Source: Nocardioides sp. URHA0032
GTDB lineage: Bacteria > Actinomycetota > Actinomycetes > Propionibacteriales > Nocardioidaceae
Assembly (NCBI RefSeq): GCF_000620645.1
Contig: NZ_JIAV01000018.1
Coordinates: forward strand, 186,001 to 250,000
DNA: 64,000 nucleotides
Direction: 5' to 3'
The notes below the pieces were generated by a model. The model was not told the DNA's origin and made no database searches. It saw only the letters and a list, made by a program, of their open reading frames with translations. The translations under genes and the position numbers were made by a program. This document shows positions 17,894-26,709 of the stretch, piece by piece; the first letter of the stretch is position 1; every line of letters starts with the position of its first letter.

Positions 17894-18640
17894 ATGAGGA
17901 CCAGAGTCGCAATCTCGGCGGCAGCCGTGCTGGCCGCCGCAGCGGCGGGAACCGTGGCGACGGTCGCCACCTCCGCCGACGCATCCCACGGCACCCTCGC
18001 CGGGTCCACCGCCCGAGCGATGGAGCCGGCGAACTTCCGGCACCCGGCACCGAACAGCTACTTCCCGCTCCGTCCGGGCACGGTGTTCCGCTACCGCGGC
18101 CGTGACGGCAGGCAGCACCTCACCGAGAGGGTCGGGGTCACTCACCGTACGAGGATCATCCAGGGCGTTCGCACTCGGGTGCTTTCTGACGTGCTCCGAC
18201 GCTCCGATGGCAGCGTCGCGGAGAAGACCTCGGACTGGTACGCCGCGGACGACCGTGGCAACGTCTGGTACTTCGGCGAGCGGACCGCGACCTACGACCG
18301 GCACGGAGACGTGCAGAGCCGTGAGGGCTCCTGGCAGGCCGGCGTCGCGGGCGCGGTGGCTGGGACGATCATGCCCCGCAGCCCCCGGCCCACCGACGCG
18401 TACCGCCAGGAGTTCGAGCGCGGGTCCGCCGAGGACCAAGCCTGGATCGTGCAGCGCGGCTTCGCAGCCGAGGTCGCCTATGGCACCGTGCACCACGTTG
18501 TCCGATCCCTGGAATGGAGCCGGCTCGAACCGGGCGTCGTCTCGGTCAAGCTCTACGGCCCCCACCTCGGCGTCATCCGGGAGTCCGACATGGCCGGCGG
18601 CGAGGAGAGGTTCCAACTCGTCTCGGTCCGCCGTCCCTGA
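17894..18640 (+). CDS. Secreted protein of unknown function
   Basis: A 248-residue exported protein with a signal peptide (TRVAISAAAVLAAAAAGTVA) ending near residue 30. The mature part opens PNSYFPLRPGTVFRYRGRDG and contains TSDWYAADDRGNVWYFGER and LGVIRESDMAGGEERFQLVS. This pattern recurs in uncharacterised actinobacterial secreted proteins; I do not know a function. The ATG at 17894 has an RBS (AAGGAGC). It follows the PepSY-like gene by 143 bp and may share the two-component control. Confidence 0.72.
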   Translation: MRTRVAISAAAVLAAAAAGTVATVATSADASHGTLAGSTARAMEPANFRHPAPNSYFPLRPGTVFRYRGRDGRQHLTERVGVTHRTRIIQGVRTRVLSDVLRRSDGSVAEKTSDWYAADDRGNVWYFGERTATYDRHGDVQSREGSWQAGVAGAVAGTIMPRSPRPTDAYRQEFERGSAEDQAWIVQRGFAAEVAYGTVHHVVRSLEWSRLEPGVVSVKLYGPHLGVIRESDMAGGEERFQLVSVRRP

Positions 18641-18699
18641 CGCCGGGCCGACCTCGCGGGCGCTGCTGTCATTGCCTTCCTGCAGCCGGGGCCGAAGGG

Positions 18700-19425
18700 C
18701 TACGGATCTGACGCCTCCCGACCTTCACGAGCACGGATGACGGCCCGGGCGAGGTCGACCGCGTCGACCCCGGCGCGTTGGGCAGCGTCTCGGAGGTGGG
18801 CTTCCGCGGCATCGATGCCGAGGCCGAGCTCAGCGGCGAGGATGCCGGTTGCAACATCGATCAGGATGTGTTCGCGGAGTCGGCCAGGGCTTGCTTGCGC
18901 TTCGCGACGCGTGGCGAAGGAGAGATCCGCATTGGTGACAGCGCCGGCGGCCCACGCGCCGAACACGTCCGCCAGCTGTTCGTGGTGACCCACGAACGCG
19001 CGCCGCGATGCGGCGTAGAGGTTGACCGTGCCCACTGCCCGACTGGCCGTGATGATCGGCAGGGTCAGGGTGCTGCGCACCGTGTGCGCCGCGGTCGCTT
19101 GGGCAAAGAGCTGCCACCGCTCCTCGCTGAGGAGGTCATCGTCCCTGAACTCCCGAACCTGGGTGTTCAGGGCGCCGTCCACACATGGCCCGTCAGCGGC
19201 GTACTGGATGGCATCGAGAACCGCTATCTCCTTGGAGGTGGCCACCAGGGTGAAGGTGACGTCCTCGTCAAGGCGAGCGATGCTCACTCCCACCAGGTCG
19301 GGGACGATGTCCTGCGCCTGGTTCGCCAACCCGCGCAGCCGGGCCAGCAGGGCGCCGTCATCTGCTGACGGGTCGAGCTCGTTCACTGCCTCGACCGTCT
19401 CCGGTGTCGGCTCCAGGGGCGTCAT
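18700..19425 (-). CDS. GAF and ANTAR domain protein
   Basis: A 241-residue regulator. A GAF domain occupies about residues 30-165 (VGVSIARLDEDVTFTLVATS, YAADGPCVDGA, RSTLTLPI). A C-terminal ANTAR domain spans about 180-235 (LIDVATGILAAELGLGIDAA, AHLRDAAQRAGVDAVDLARA). ANTAR domains bind RNA hairpins and cause antitermination; the GAF part is a small-molecule or signal sensor. The usual ANTAR aromatic/Ala pattern is present. No kinase or obvious target leader RNA is adjacent. The start ATG at 19425 overlaps the stop of a 21-codon frame, noted under rejected items. Confidence 0.85.
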   Translation of the reverse strand: MTPLEPTPETVEAVNELDPSADDGALLARLRGLANQAQDIVPDLVGVSIARLDEDVTFTLVATSKEIAVLDAIQYAADGPCVDGALNTQVREFRDDDLLSEERWQLFAQATAAHTVRSTLTLPIITASRAVGTVNLYAASRRAFVGHHEQLADVFGAWAAGAVTNADLSFATRREAQASPGRLREHILIDVATGILAAELGLGIDAAEAHLRDAAQRAGVDAVDLARAVIRAREGREASDP

Positions 19426-19639
19426 CGCTGCCCACTCTCCACGACGCGGAGGTTCGCCAGGCTCTCGTCGGCTGCACCTTCGATCATGATGTTCCGTTCA
19501 CGGCGGCGATCGACGTCCACGAGTCCTCCAAGGTCGGTCCGGTATGGCGGGCATCGGCCCGCCGGTACCCTCCGGCGCGCCGAGCAACCCGTACGTCGTC
19601 CTCCGCCCGACGGCAGCTCACCGGTGCCCAGCGGGATGC

Positions 19640-21346
19640 TCAGCCGAGGCGCGGTGTCCGGGGCGGTGGCGTGCGGCGGGTGCGCGTGGCTTCGAAGGCG
19701 CTCGCGAGCCGAAGGAGCAGGTCGTCGCTGTAACTCCGTCCGGCGAAGGTCAGGCCCACTGGCATGCCGATGTCGCTCATGGTGCCCATGGGGACGGTGA
19801 CAGTGGGGATCCCGAGGTGTCGGATGACCAGGTTGCCGTTCGCGACCCACACACCGTTGCGCCACCCGAGGTCGGCCGCGTACGGGTCGCGGTCCATGTC
19901 CGCAGGTCCCACGTCGGCGACCGCTGGGAAGACGATGGCGTCCAGGCCGTGGGTCGCCATCCAGTCCTCGAGGTCGATCCGGCGGGTCTCCTCGAGTCCC
20001 CGCAAGCCGTCCTCCATGGTCGGGATCCGGGACCACGGGGTGATGCCGCGCTCGGCGATGTCCACGCTGTCGGCCAGATCGGCGCCCAGGTCGTCGCCCT
20101 CCCGCCCGGGAAGCGTGCCCGGCTCGTCCGGTTGGATGAGCGACGGGTCGACGTCCACCAGGCGGTGCAGCCGTGGGTCGCCTTTGGACCGCAGGAAGTC
20201 GTCGAGGGCCCATGCCGTGAGCTCGGTGTCCTCGTGCTCGCGGTAGGCGGACGGGACCAGACCGCGCGTGTCGATCATCGCACCGCCCGGACGATCGCTT
20301 TCGTAGTTGGCAACCACGGGGAAGTCGACGTCAGCGACGACGGCACCGGCCGCCTCGAGGTCGCGGCGTGCCTCGCGCCACAGGTCGATGATGCTGTCGC
20401 GGGTGCGGATGGGCTTGCCCGTCGGTCCTCCCAAGGAAGGTCCGGTGCCGGTCCCGGCGTCCAGGTCGGCGTTGACGTACATGCGCGGCACCCCGAGCCG
20501 GAAACCGGTGAGGGAGTCGGGCCCCTCTTGCAGGGAGAGGTAGGAGGCAGGCCTGACGTCCCGGGGGGCCGGAAGCGGGATCCAGTTCTGAAGACGCCAC
20601 AGATCGCCACTGGGGTCAGGGTCGTCCGCGACGAGGACATCGAGAACCTCTAGGAGGTCCGCCATCGTCCGCGCGTAGGGAACCGCGACATCCATCGAAG
20701 GTGTCAGCGGCCAGATGCCGCGCACCGAGATGAGGCCACGCGACGGGGTGTAGGCGCACAAGGCGTTGTTGGAGGCCGGACCTCGCCCGCTCGACCACGT
20801 CTCCTCGGCCATCGCGAAGGTCGCGAAGCTCGAGGTGAGCGCCACGGCCGATCCGTGCGAGGAACCGGAGGCGTACGGCGCGGCCAGGAAGTCGGGGTTG
20901 TACGGACTCTCCGAACGGCCGTACAGCCCGCGTTGCATGCCTCCGTTGGCCATCGGGGGCATGTTGGTCTTGCCCAGGCAGATCGCTCCCGCGCCCCGCA
21001 GTCGGCTGATGGTGAACGCGTCGTGCTGTGCGACCACGTCCGCGAACGCGGGACTGCCCGCCGCGGCGGTCATCCCAGCCACCAGGTAGCTGTCCTTGGC
21101 GACGTACGGGATCCCGTCCAAGGGTCCCAGGACGGCTCCGGCCTTGCGGCGAGCGTCGGACGCTGCTGCCTGGGCAAGCGCATCAGGAGCGCGCACGACG
21201 ACGGAGTTGAGTGCGGTGGCCGTACCCGCGCCGTCGTAGCGGTCGATGCGGGCCAGGTAGCTTCCGACCACCTCGACGGCCGTCGCGGCTCCGGACTCGA
21301 GCGCCGCACGGACCTCCGCGATCGAGGCTTCGACAACGTCGATCAT
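19640..21346 (-). CDS. Amidase signature family enzyme
   Basis: A 568-residue amidohydrolase of the Ser-cisSer-Lys type. Lysine K84 is in IPYVAKDSYLV, the cis-serine S162 is in ASGSSHGSAVAL, and the nucleophile is probably S186 in ETWSSGRGPAS. The motif around S186 departs from the usual GGSIRxPA, which could alter substrate choice. The C-terminal part shows the family pattern (PTVTVPMG, PVGLTFAGRSYSDD). No GatB/GatC gene is near, so this is a free amidase, not GatA. The substrate is unknown. The ATG at 21346 follows an RBS (AAGGAGGG). Confidence 0.88.
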   Translation of the reverse strand: MIDVVEASIAEVRAALESGAATAVEVVGSYLARIDRYDGAGTATALNSVVVRAPDALAQAAASDARRKAGAVLGPLDGIPYVAKDSYLVAGMTAAAGSPAFADVVAQHDAFTISRLRGAGAICLGKTNMPPMANGGMQRGLYGRSESPYNPDFLAAPYASGSSHGSAVALTSSFATFAMAEETWSSGRGPASNNALCAYTPSRGLISVRGIWPLTPSMDVAVPYARTMADLLEVLDVLVADDPDPSGDLWRLQNWIPLPAPRDVRPASYLSLQEGPDSLTGFRLGVPRMYVNADLDAGTGTGPSLGGPTGKPIRTRDSIIDLWREARRDLEAAGAVVADVDFPVVANYESDRPGGAMIDTRGLVPSAYREHEDTELTAWALDDFLRSKGDPRLHRLVDVDPSLIQPDEPGTLPGREGDDLGADLADSVDIAERGITPWSRIPTMEDGLRGLEETRRIDLEDWMATHGLDAIVFPAVADVGPADMDRDPYAADLGWRNGVWVANGNLVIRHLGIPTVTVPMGTMSDIGMPVGLTFAGRSYSDDLLLRLASAFEATRTRRTPPPRTPRLG

Positions 21347-21597
21347 GACCCTCCTTGGTCGCCGACTCCGGCATGGGGCCCCCTCGAGCCCGGGGAACGG
21401 AAAAGCACACTAACCGGGCCGTCCCTGTGAGGCAGCCTGGCGGGAGCAGGGCGACGGGGAGCATCATCGCGAGACCGGACTCGTCGACGCTGAGCATCGC
21501 CCCAGCATCGCCCCTCTGGGTGTGGATCCCGCGCCCAGTTTGGGGTACTGCACGGGCAACGTCGAGCAGGGGCGTTGCACCGAAGAAGGGTGATCGC

Positions 21598-21825
21598 GTG
21601 CGACACAAGAACCAGATTCCTCTCGCCGGACTGGACGACCACTGCGCCGTCCACCAGTTCATCCGGGTGTTCGGCCGACGTCCGACGCCCGAGGAGCTGG
21701 CCCGCTGTCGTCAGGCCCGTGCCGGGTCCTGGCCATCAGTGCCGGACCGTTCCACCGCAGACCCGATGCCCGGGATGACGGGCCCGGTACGGCGCGGCGT
21801 CGCCCGATTCCTCAACCGCATCTGA
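21598..21825 (+). CDS. Small conserved-looking protein, unknown function
   Basis: A 75-residue basic protein starting at the GTG at 21598, with GAAGAAGGG 8 nt upstream. It contains CAVHQFIRVFGRRPTPEELA and RCRQARAG and ends ARFLNRI. No signal peptide or known domain is visible. It is convergent with the LuxR-type gene ending at 21895. Coding potential is supported by the RBS and a regular amphipathic helix; the function is unknown. Confidence 0.5.
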   Translation: MRHKNQIPLAGLDDHCAVHQFIRVFGRRPTPEELARCRQARAGSWPSVPDRSTADPMPGMTGPVRRGVARFLNRI

Positions 21826-21894
21826 TTCGACCTGACCGAGATCCGGAGGCTCTGAACGAGATGACCCAGCATCCCGTTCCTGCGATCCTCGCCG

Positions 21895-22584
21895 TCAGGC
21901 GGCGTTCGTCGGGTGTTCGGTCCATCCGACGACGTGTGCCACGGCGACGGCGGAGAGCTGCGAGCTCACCTCCAGCTTGGCGAGCACTCCCTTGACCTGC
22001 GTGCGCACGGTCGCGACCGCGACGCGGTGTGCCGTGGCGATCTCGGGCACGGCATGACCGGCCATCAGCTCGCGCAGCACGGCACCTTCCTGCGCGGACA
22101 GCCGCTCGATCCGACCAGCGGCTGCCCGGACCTCCGCGTTCCGGCGGCGCCCCAGGGCGATCAGCCGGTCCCGCTCGGCACGGTCGAGCACCGGCTCGCC
22201 CCGACCAAGTCTCCGGACAGCGGAGATCACTGACGCGAGCGAACCGCTCATGGGTGCCACTGCCCGCGCGCCTGCAGCCAGGTACTGGCCCCACCGCACC
22301 TCGTCGTCGACATCGACGAGTACGACGACAGCGACACCTCCTCGAGACACCTCCCCGATCAATGCTCCGACTCGGCGGGCCACTCCGAGGTTCGCGTTGA
22401 CGAGCGCGACGTCGGGCCGCACCTCCAGCAGCCGCGACCGGACCAGGTCATCCTGGTCGGTACCGGCAGGGATCGGCACCCGGTGGTAGGCGAAACCGCG
22501 CGTTTCGAGCACGGCACGGAGGCAGTCGCTGAACAGGTCGTGCCTGTCGACGAGCGCGACCCGGGTAGGTCCTGAGCGCACCAT
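21895..22584 (-). CDS. LuxR-type regulator with pseudo-receiver domain
   Basis: A 229-residue regulator with the layout of NarL-family response regulators. The N-terminal receiver-like fold begins TRVALVDRHDLFSDCLRAVL, but at the phospho-acceptor position it reads VALVNANLG, so the aspartate is replaced by asparagine. The C-terminal LuxR helix-turn-helix is RLSAQEGAVLRELMAG to TVRTQVKGVLAKLEV. It probably works without phosphorylation or by binding a ligand. No partner kinase is adjacent. The ATG at 22584 is taken as the start because the receiver strand begins right after it. Confidence 0.82.
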   Translation of the reverse strand: MVRSGPTRVALVDRHDLFSDCLRAVLETRGFAYHRVPIPAGTDQDDLVRSRLLEVRPDVALVNANLGVARRVGALIGEVSRGGVAVVVLVDVDDEVRWGQYLAAGARAVAPMSGSLASVISAVRRLGRGEPVLDRAERDRLIALGRRRNAEVRAAAGRIERLSAQEGAVLRELMAGHAVPEIATAHRVAVATVRTQVKGVLAKLEVSSQLSAVAVAHVVGWTEHPTNAA

Positions 22585-22792
22585 CGTTTCCCCACCGAAA
22601 CTGAGATCACGCCACCCCGAGAAGACAAGGCCTCCACATCCCCGAGGCCCGCGTGCCGCTGGTTGGACCGAACCCCGCTGCTGGAGCCGGCTGGTCGAGC
22701 AACACCGCTCCCGAGCAGACCACCCGCCCGGCCCGGCGTCTACTACCCAATGGTCCTAGTACCCCCGCCGGACCAGCGCGAGGGCGGGCCGG

Positions 22793-23278
22793 TCAGGACA
22801 CGGCGGCGCGCACCCGGTCGACCATCTCCTTCTCGCCCTTGCTGACCTGCTCGGCGTGGAACCCCAGGAAGCCACCCTCCTTGGCGGCGTTCGCGGCAGC
22901 CTGCGCCGCGGAGACCAGCCAGTCCGCGAAGGCCGCGATCTCTTCCGGGGTGGCCGTCGCGGCCACGATGGCGTGCACGGCCGCCAGCTCGACGAGCACC
23001 TGGTCTCCGGTGGGTGCCGTGCCCTCCGAGGTCGGCCGGTAGCCCTTGAGCGGGTTCCTCTTCTGCTGGATCTCGGCCTGGACGTCGAGCGCCAGCTGGG
23101 TGACCAGCTCCTCCCGGCTCGAGGGGTTCGTGGCCGCCCTGAGCGTCGCCATCGACTCCTTCGCCGCCTCGATCGGGCCCCCTGGATCGGCCAGCGAGAT
23201 CGCCAGTCCGGCCACGAACGGCGACCGCACGAGCCGGCTCCAGTCGTCCTCCGAGAAGTCACTTCGTGTGGTCACCAC
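22793..23278 (-). CDS. Hypothetical helical protein
   Basis: A 161-residue soluble protein, mostly helical. It contains FSEDDWSRLVRSPFVAGLAI, DPGGPIEAAKESMATLR, TPEEIAAFADWLVSAAQAAA and FHAEQVSKGEKEMVDRVR. I do not recognise a named domain; similar small proteins occur across actinobacteria. Adjacent GTGs at 23278 and 23275 follow AAAGGA, and either may be the start. It is divergent from the catalase gene with about 230 bp between, which leaves room for shared regulation. Confidence 0.65.
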   Translation of the reverse strand: MVTTRSDFSEDDWSRLVRSPFVAGLAISLADPGGPIEAAKESMATLRAATNPSSREELVTQLALDVQAEIQQKRNPLKGYRPTSEGTAPTGDQVLVELAAVHAIVAATATPEEIAAFADWLVSAAQAAANAAKEGGFLGFHAEQVSKGEKEMVDRVRAAVS

Positions 23279-23509
23279 AGTTCCTTTCGCTCGGACGAGC
23301 CGGCTGATCGCGGCGCGGAGCACCAGTCTCCGTGGTCAGGCGAGGCACTGTCACGACCTGGGGACGACAACGTTCGCCATCGAGCTCGGTACGACGCCGC
23401 CCGAGGCTGGCCAGTGGCGGATGCGACCGGAGCGCGGTTCGGCCCACCGTGGGGTGGAGGGTGAGCCCGGGGACACCGGACCACCGACCACACCAGGAGA
23501 ACGAGTCCC

Positions 23510-24976
23510 ATGCCCCACGACGAACCCCCCCACACCACGACGGATGCCGGCATCGCGGCGGGGAGCGACGAGCACTCCCTGACGGTCGGTGCCGACGGAC
23601 CGATCCTGCTGCACGACCACTACGCCATCGAGCAGATGGCGCAGTGGAACCGGGAGCGGACCCCCGAGCGACAGCCCCACGCCAAGGGAAGTGGCGCCTT
23701 CGGCCGGTTCGAGGTCACCGGCGACGTCAGCGCCTACACCAGGGCAGCCGTCTTCCAGCCGGCGACGAGGACGGACCTGGTGGCGAGGTTCTCCACCGTG
23801 GCCGGGGAGCGCGGCAGCCCGGACACCTGGCGCGATCCGCGGGGCTTCGCGGTGAAGTTCTACAGCAGCGAGGGCAACTACGACATGGTCGGCAACAACA
23901 CGCCCGTGTTCTTCATCCGGGACCCCCTCAAGTTCCAGCACTTCATCCGGTCGCAGAAGCGCCGTGCCGACAGCAACCTGCGCGACCACGACATGCAATG
24001 GGACTTCTGGACACTCTCGCCGGAGTCCGCGCACCAGGTGACCTACCTGATGGGAGACCGCGGCATCCCGCGCACCTGGCGGCACATGAACGGGTACAGC
24101 TCCCACACCTACCTGTGGATCAGCGCCTCCGGCGAGAAGACCTGGGTGAAGTACCACTTCATCTCCGACCAGGGGGTCGAGTGCCTCACCCAGGACGAGG
24201 CCGACGCCCTGGCTTCCGCCGACAGCGACTACCACACGCGAGACCTGTTCGAGGCGATCGCTCGGGGCGAGCATCCTTCGTGGACCCTCAAGGTGCAGCT
24301 GATGGCCTTCGAGGAAGCGGCCGGCTACCGGTTCAACTCCTTCGACGTCACGAAGGTGTGGCCGCACGCCGACTACCCGCTCGTCGAGGTCGGCCGGATG
24401 ACGCTCGACCGCAACCCCACGGACCACCACGCCGAGATCGAGCAGCTCGCCGTCGAGCCCAGCAACATGGTGCCGGGCATCGGCCCCAGCCCCGACAAGA
24501 TGCTGCTCGGCCGGATGTTCTCCTACCCCGACGCCCACCGCGCCCGCATCGGGACGAACTACAACCAGCTGCCGGTGAACGCGCCGCGTTCCCCGGTGCA
24601 CAGCTACAGCAAGGACGGCGCCATGCGGTACCGGAAGGTGTCGGACCCGGTCTACGCGCCGAACTCCAAGGGCGGCCCGCGGGCGGACACCGTGCGCTTC
24701 GGGGAGCCGGACGGGTGGCACACCGCGGGCGACCTGGTACGCCAGGCGGCCACGCTGCATGCGGACGACGACGACTGGGGCCAGGCGGGCGCCCTGGTGC
24801 GTGACGTGATGGACGCCGCAGAGCGCGACCGGCTGGTGTCCAACATCGTCGGTCACCTGCTGGCCGGTGTCACCGCCCCAGTCCTCGAACGGGCGTTCGC
24901 CTACTGGCGGTGCGTGGATGCCGACGTCGGGCAGCAAGTCGAGGCCGGGGTCCGTCACGCGAACGAGAGCGCTTGA
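23510..24976 (+). CDS. katA: Monofunctional heme catalase
   Basis: A 488-residue small-subunit (clade 3 type) catalase that splits hydrogen peroxide. The distal histidine is H57 ([16 protein letters not shown]), the distal asparagine is in [12 protein letters not shown] (129-130), and the proximal heme-ligand tyrosine is Y339 in [14 protein letters not shown]. An RBS (AGGAGA) precedes the ATG. It stands alone between a divergent hypothetical gene and a hydrolase gene; no Fur or OxyR gene is adjacent. The symbol is given by family and the isozyme class is inferred from length. Confidence 0.93.
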   Translation: MPHDEPPHTTTDAGIAAGSDEHSLTVGADGPILLHDHYAIEQMAQWNRERTPERQPHAKGSGAFGRFEVTGDVSAYTRAAVFQPATRTDLVARFSTVAGERGSPDTWRDPRGFAVKFYSSEGNYDMVGNNTPVFFIRDPLKFQHFIRSQKRRADSNLRDHDMQWDFWTLSPESAHQVTYLMGDRGIPRTWRHMNGYSSHTYLWISASGEKTWVKYHFISDQGVECLTQDEADALASADSDYHTRDLFEAIARGEHPSWTLKVQLMAFEEAAGYRFNSFDVTKVWPHADYPLVEVGRMTLDRNPTDHHAEIEQLAVEPSNMVPGIGPSPDKMLLGRMFSYPDAHRARIGTNYNQLPVNAPRSPVHSYSKDGAMRYRKVSDPVYAPNSKGGPRADTVRFGEPDGWHTAGDLVRQAATLHADDDDWGQAGALVRDVMDAAERDRLVSNIVGHLLAGVTAPVLERAFAYWRCVDADVGQQVEAGVRHANESA

Positions 24977-25009
24977 CCGCGGAGAGGGTCCGACGGGAGA
25001 GGAGTTGAC

Positions 25010-25993
25010 GTGCTGGCTCGGCGTGGTTCGCGGAAACCCATGGCTGTCGTGCTGGTCCACGGCGCATTCGTGGACGGATCAGGGTGGCGTCCGGTCCACG
25101 ACCTGCTCACCCAGGACGGCTACCAGGTCGCGGTCGTGCAGAATCCGACGGTCTCCCTACGGGACGACGTCGCCGCGACGCGGCTGGTCATCGATGCGCA
25201 GGACGGGCCGGTCGTGCTCGTCGGCCACTCCTACGGCGGCGCCGTCATCACCGAGGCCGGAACCCATCCGAAGGTCGGAGCCCTCGTCTACGTGGCAGCA
25301 TTCGCACCGGATGCCGATGAGTCGGTCAACACCCTCATCGACACGTTCCCGTCCGGTGCGCCCCAGATGCCGGGACTGCCACCTCGGGGCGGCTTCATCC
25401 ATCAGGACCCGAAGAAGTTCCATGAGTCGTTCGGCGCAGACCTCCCCGACGACCTCGCGGCCTTCATGTCCGATGCGGAGGTGCCGTGGGGGACGGACGC
25501 CGCAACCGGCACGGTCACGGATCCCGCCTGGCGCACCAGGCCCAGCTGGTACCTGGTCGCCACCCAGGACCGCGAGCTCCCGCCGGCCACCCAGCGCACC
25601 ATGGCCCGCCGAGCCCGATCGACCGTGGTGGAGCTGCCGGCGACCCACGCCGTCTACATCACCCGACCGGCGCCCGTGGCCGACCTGATCGAACGGGCCG
25701 CAAGAGGCGACGGCCCACGGCAGGCGGGGGTGCGACCTGTCCGTCGACCCGCTAGCGTGAAACCGGAGGCGGACGACATGGTGGACGAGGAACCGCGTGC
25801 TGAGCTTGCACGTCTCGAGGCACAGATCGCAGAGCTGAGGCAGACCGCCCGCGAGCTGCGGGATGGTCTCAACGACGCCGGACCGACCGACATCGAGGAT
25901 CGCTCGCAGGTCATCTACGAGGCCGAGCAGCAGGAAGCGATCGTCGGTGAGCTCGAAAGGCGTCGCGACGAACTGCGCGCACAGCTGGGGTGA
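25010..25993 (+). CDS. Alpha/beta hydrolase fused to a C-terminal coiled coil
   Basis: A 327-residue protein. Residues 11-240 form an alpha/beta hydrolase: oxyanion loop VLVHGAFVDGSGW, nucleophile S74 in VGHSYGGAVI, and late histidine in ELPATHAVYITRPAPV. From residue 257 a separate coiled coil follows (ELARLEAQIAELRQTARELR to ELERRRDELRAQLG). The junction looks intergenic: TAGCGT at 25753-25758 and GGAGG at 25764-25768 precede an in-frame ATG at 25778, as if a second gene had merged by loss of a stop. The start GTG at 25010 has AGGAG upstream. The substrate is unknown. Confidence 0.8.
   Translation: MLARRGSRKPMAVVLVHGAFVDGSGWRPVHDLLTQDGYQVAVVQNPTVSLRDDVAATRLVIDAQDGPVVLVGHSYGGAVITEAGTHPKVGALVYVAAFAPDADESVNTLIDTFPSGAPQMPGLPPRGGFIHQDPKKFHESFGADLPDDLAAFMSDAEVPWGTDAATGTVTDPAWRTRPSWYLVATQDRELPPATQRTMARRARSTVVELPATHAVYITRPAPVADLIERAARGDGPRQAGVRPVRRPASVKPEADDMVDEEPRAELARLEAQIAELRQTARELRDGLNDAGPTDIEDRSQVIYEAEQQEAIVGELERRRDELRAQLG
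25753..25993 (+). other. Possible internal gene: promoter, RBS and coiled-coil reading frame
   Basis: TAGCGT (-10-like), then GGAGG at 25764-25768 and ATG at 25778, open the last 71 codons of the hydrolase frame. The product would be a small, free coiled-coil protein of a type that is often a separate gene in actinobacteria. Whether it is made independently is unknown. Confidence 0.45.
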
Positions 25994-26451
25994 ACTGCTC
26001 GACAAGGTGACCGACCGACCGAGGGGCCGAGGCCGGCGTCCTGCCTGCACCAGCGCTGCCACTCGTTACTGGACCGTCTCGACCAGCTGCCGCAACCCGT
26101 GGGCGCACCGAGCACGACGGCGCTCCTGACCGCCTGGTGAGACCCGGATCTGCTCGCCGTTGCCCGCGCCTCGACCCGGACCGCCCCGGACGAGGCCGAC
26201 AGACCCTGGCTCCTGCCACGTCACGACTTGCGTGGTCGCCGCGGTCAACAATGCAGGAATCTCGAGGAGGACCGCCATGCATGTCGTCGACGGCAGTATC
26301 GCGTTGCTCGGCCCCCGCATCGCACGCCGGCACCGCGACCACGGAGTCAGGGTCCTCTCCGGCTCCCGACGGACCGGTGTCGATCCCACAGCGAGCAAGC
26401 CCCTGCCCAGATGCTCGCCGGAGCCGAGAACCGCCTGGAAGGAGGCGCGCC

Positions 26452-26622
26452 ATGTGGGACACGCCCGAACCTGAACCTGAACCTGGACACGAACACGTCC
26501 GACTCTCGCACGATCGGTTGTGTGGAAAGTGTCGACATCCGATGCACACCTATCTCCCCTGCAGCAACGACTGCGCCTGCGTTCCCCCGCCGGCGCCGGG
26601 ATGGTCGGCCCTGGCAGCCTGA
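26452..26622 (+). CDS. Small Cys-rich protein
   Basis: A 56-residue protein with a strong RBS (AAGGAGG at 26439-26445, 6 nt before the ATG). It begins with a Pro-Glu run (DTPEPEPEPGHEH) and then carries CGKCRHP, PCSNDCAC and a proline-rich tail. The pattern C-x2-C-x8-C-x3-C-x-C suggests a zinc-bound knuckle. No function can be assigned. The preceding 26000-26440 stretch shows no convincing gene. Confidence 0.5.
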   Translation: MWDTPEPEPEPGHEHVRLSHDRLCGKCRHPMHTYLPCSNDCACVPPPAPGWSALAA

Positions 26623-26709
26623 GCGATCCACCCTGGCCCCTCGAGGGGTCGTGCAGGGAGTGTGGTGGCGGGTGATACTGGTGCGAGCCGTCGAGGAAGA
26701 GGGAACGCG

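Noticed and set aside
19422..19487. A 21-codon frame (ATG at 19487) overlapping the GAF-ANTAR start by ATGA
   Set aside because: The overlap is suggestive of a leader peptide, but there is no convincing RBS and no recognisable sequence.
23470..23490. GGGACACCGGACC before the catalase gene as a third DosR-like box
   Set aside because: The second arm matches only partly, unlike the sites at 56673 and 58281.
26277..26474. A 65-codon frame with a GAGGAGGA upstream
   Set aside because: The RBS-like sequence is good, but the product is low-complexity Arg/Pro/Ser and the frame overlaps the better-supported Cys-rich gene at 26452 by 23 bp.
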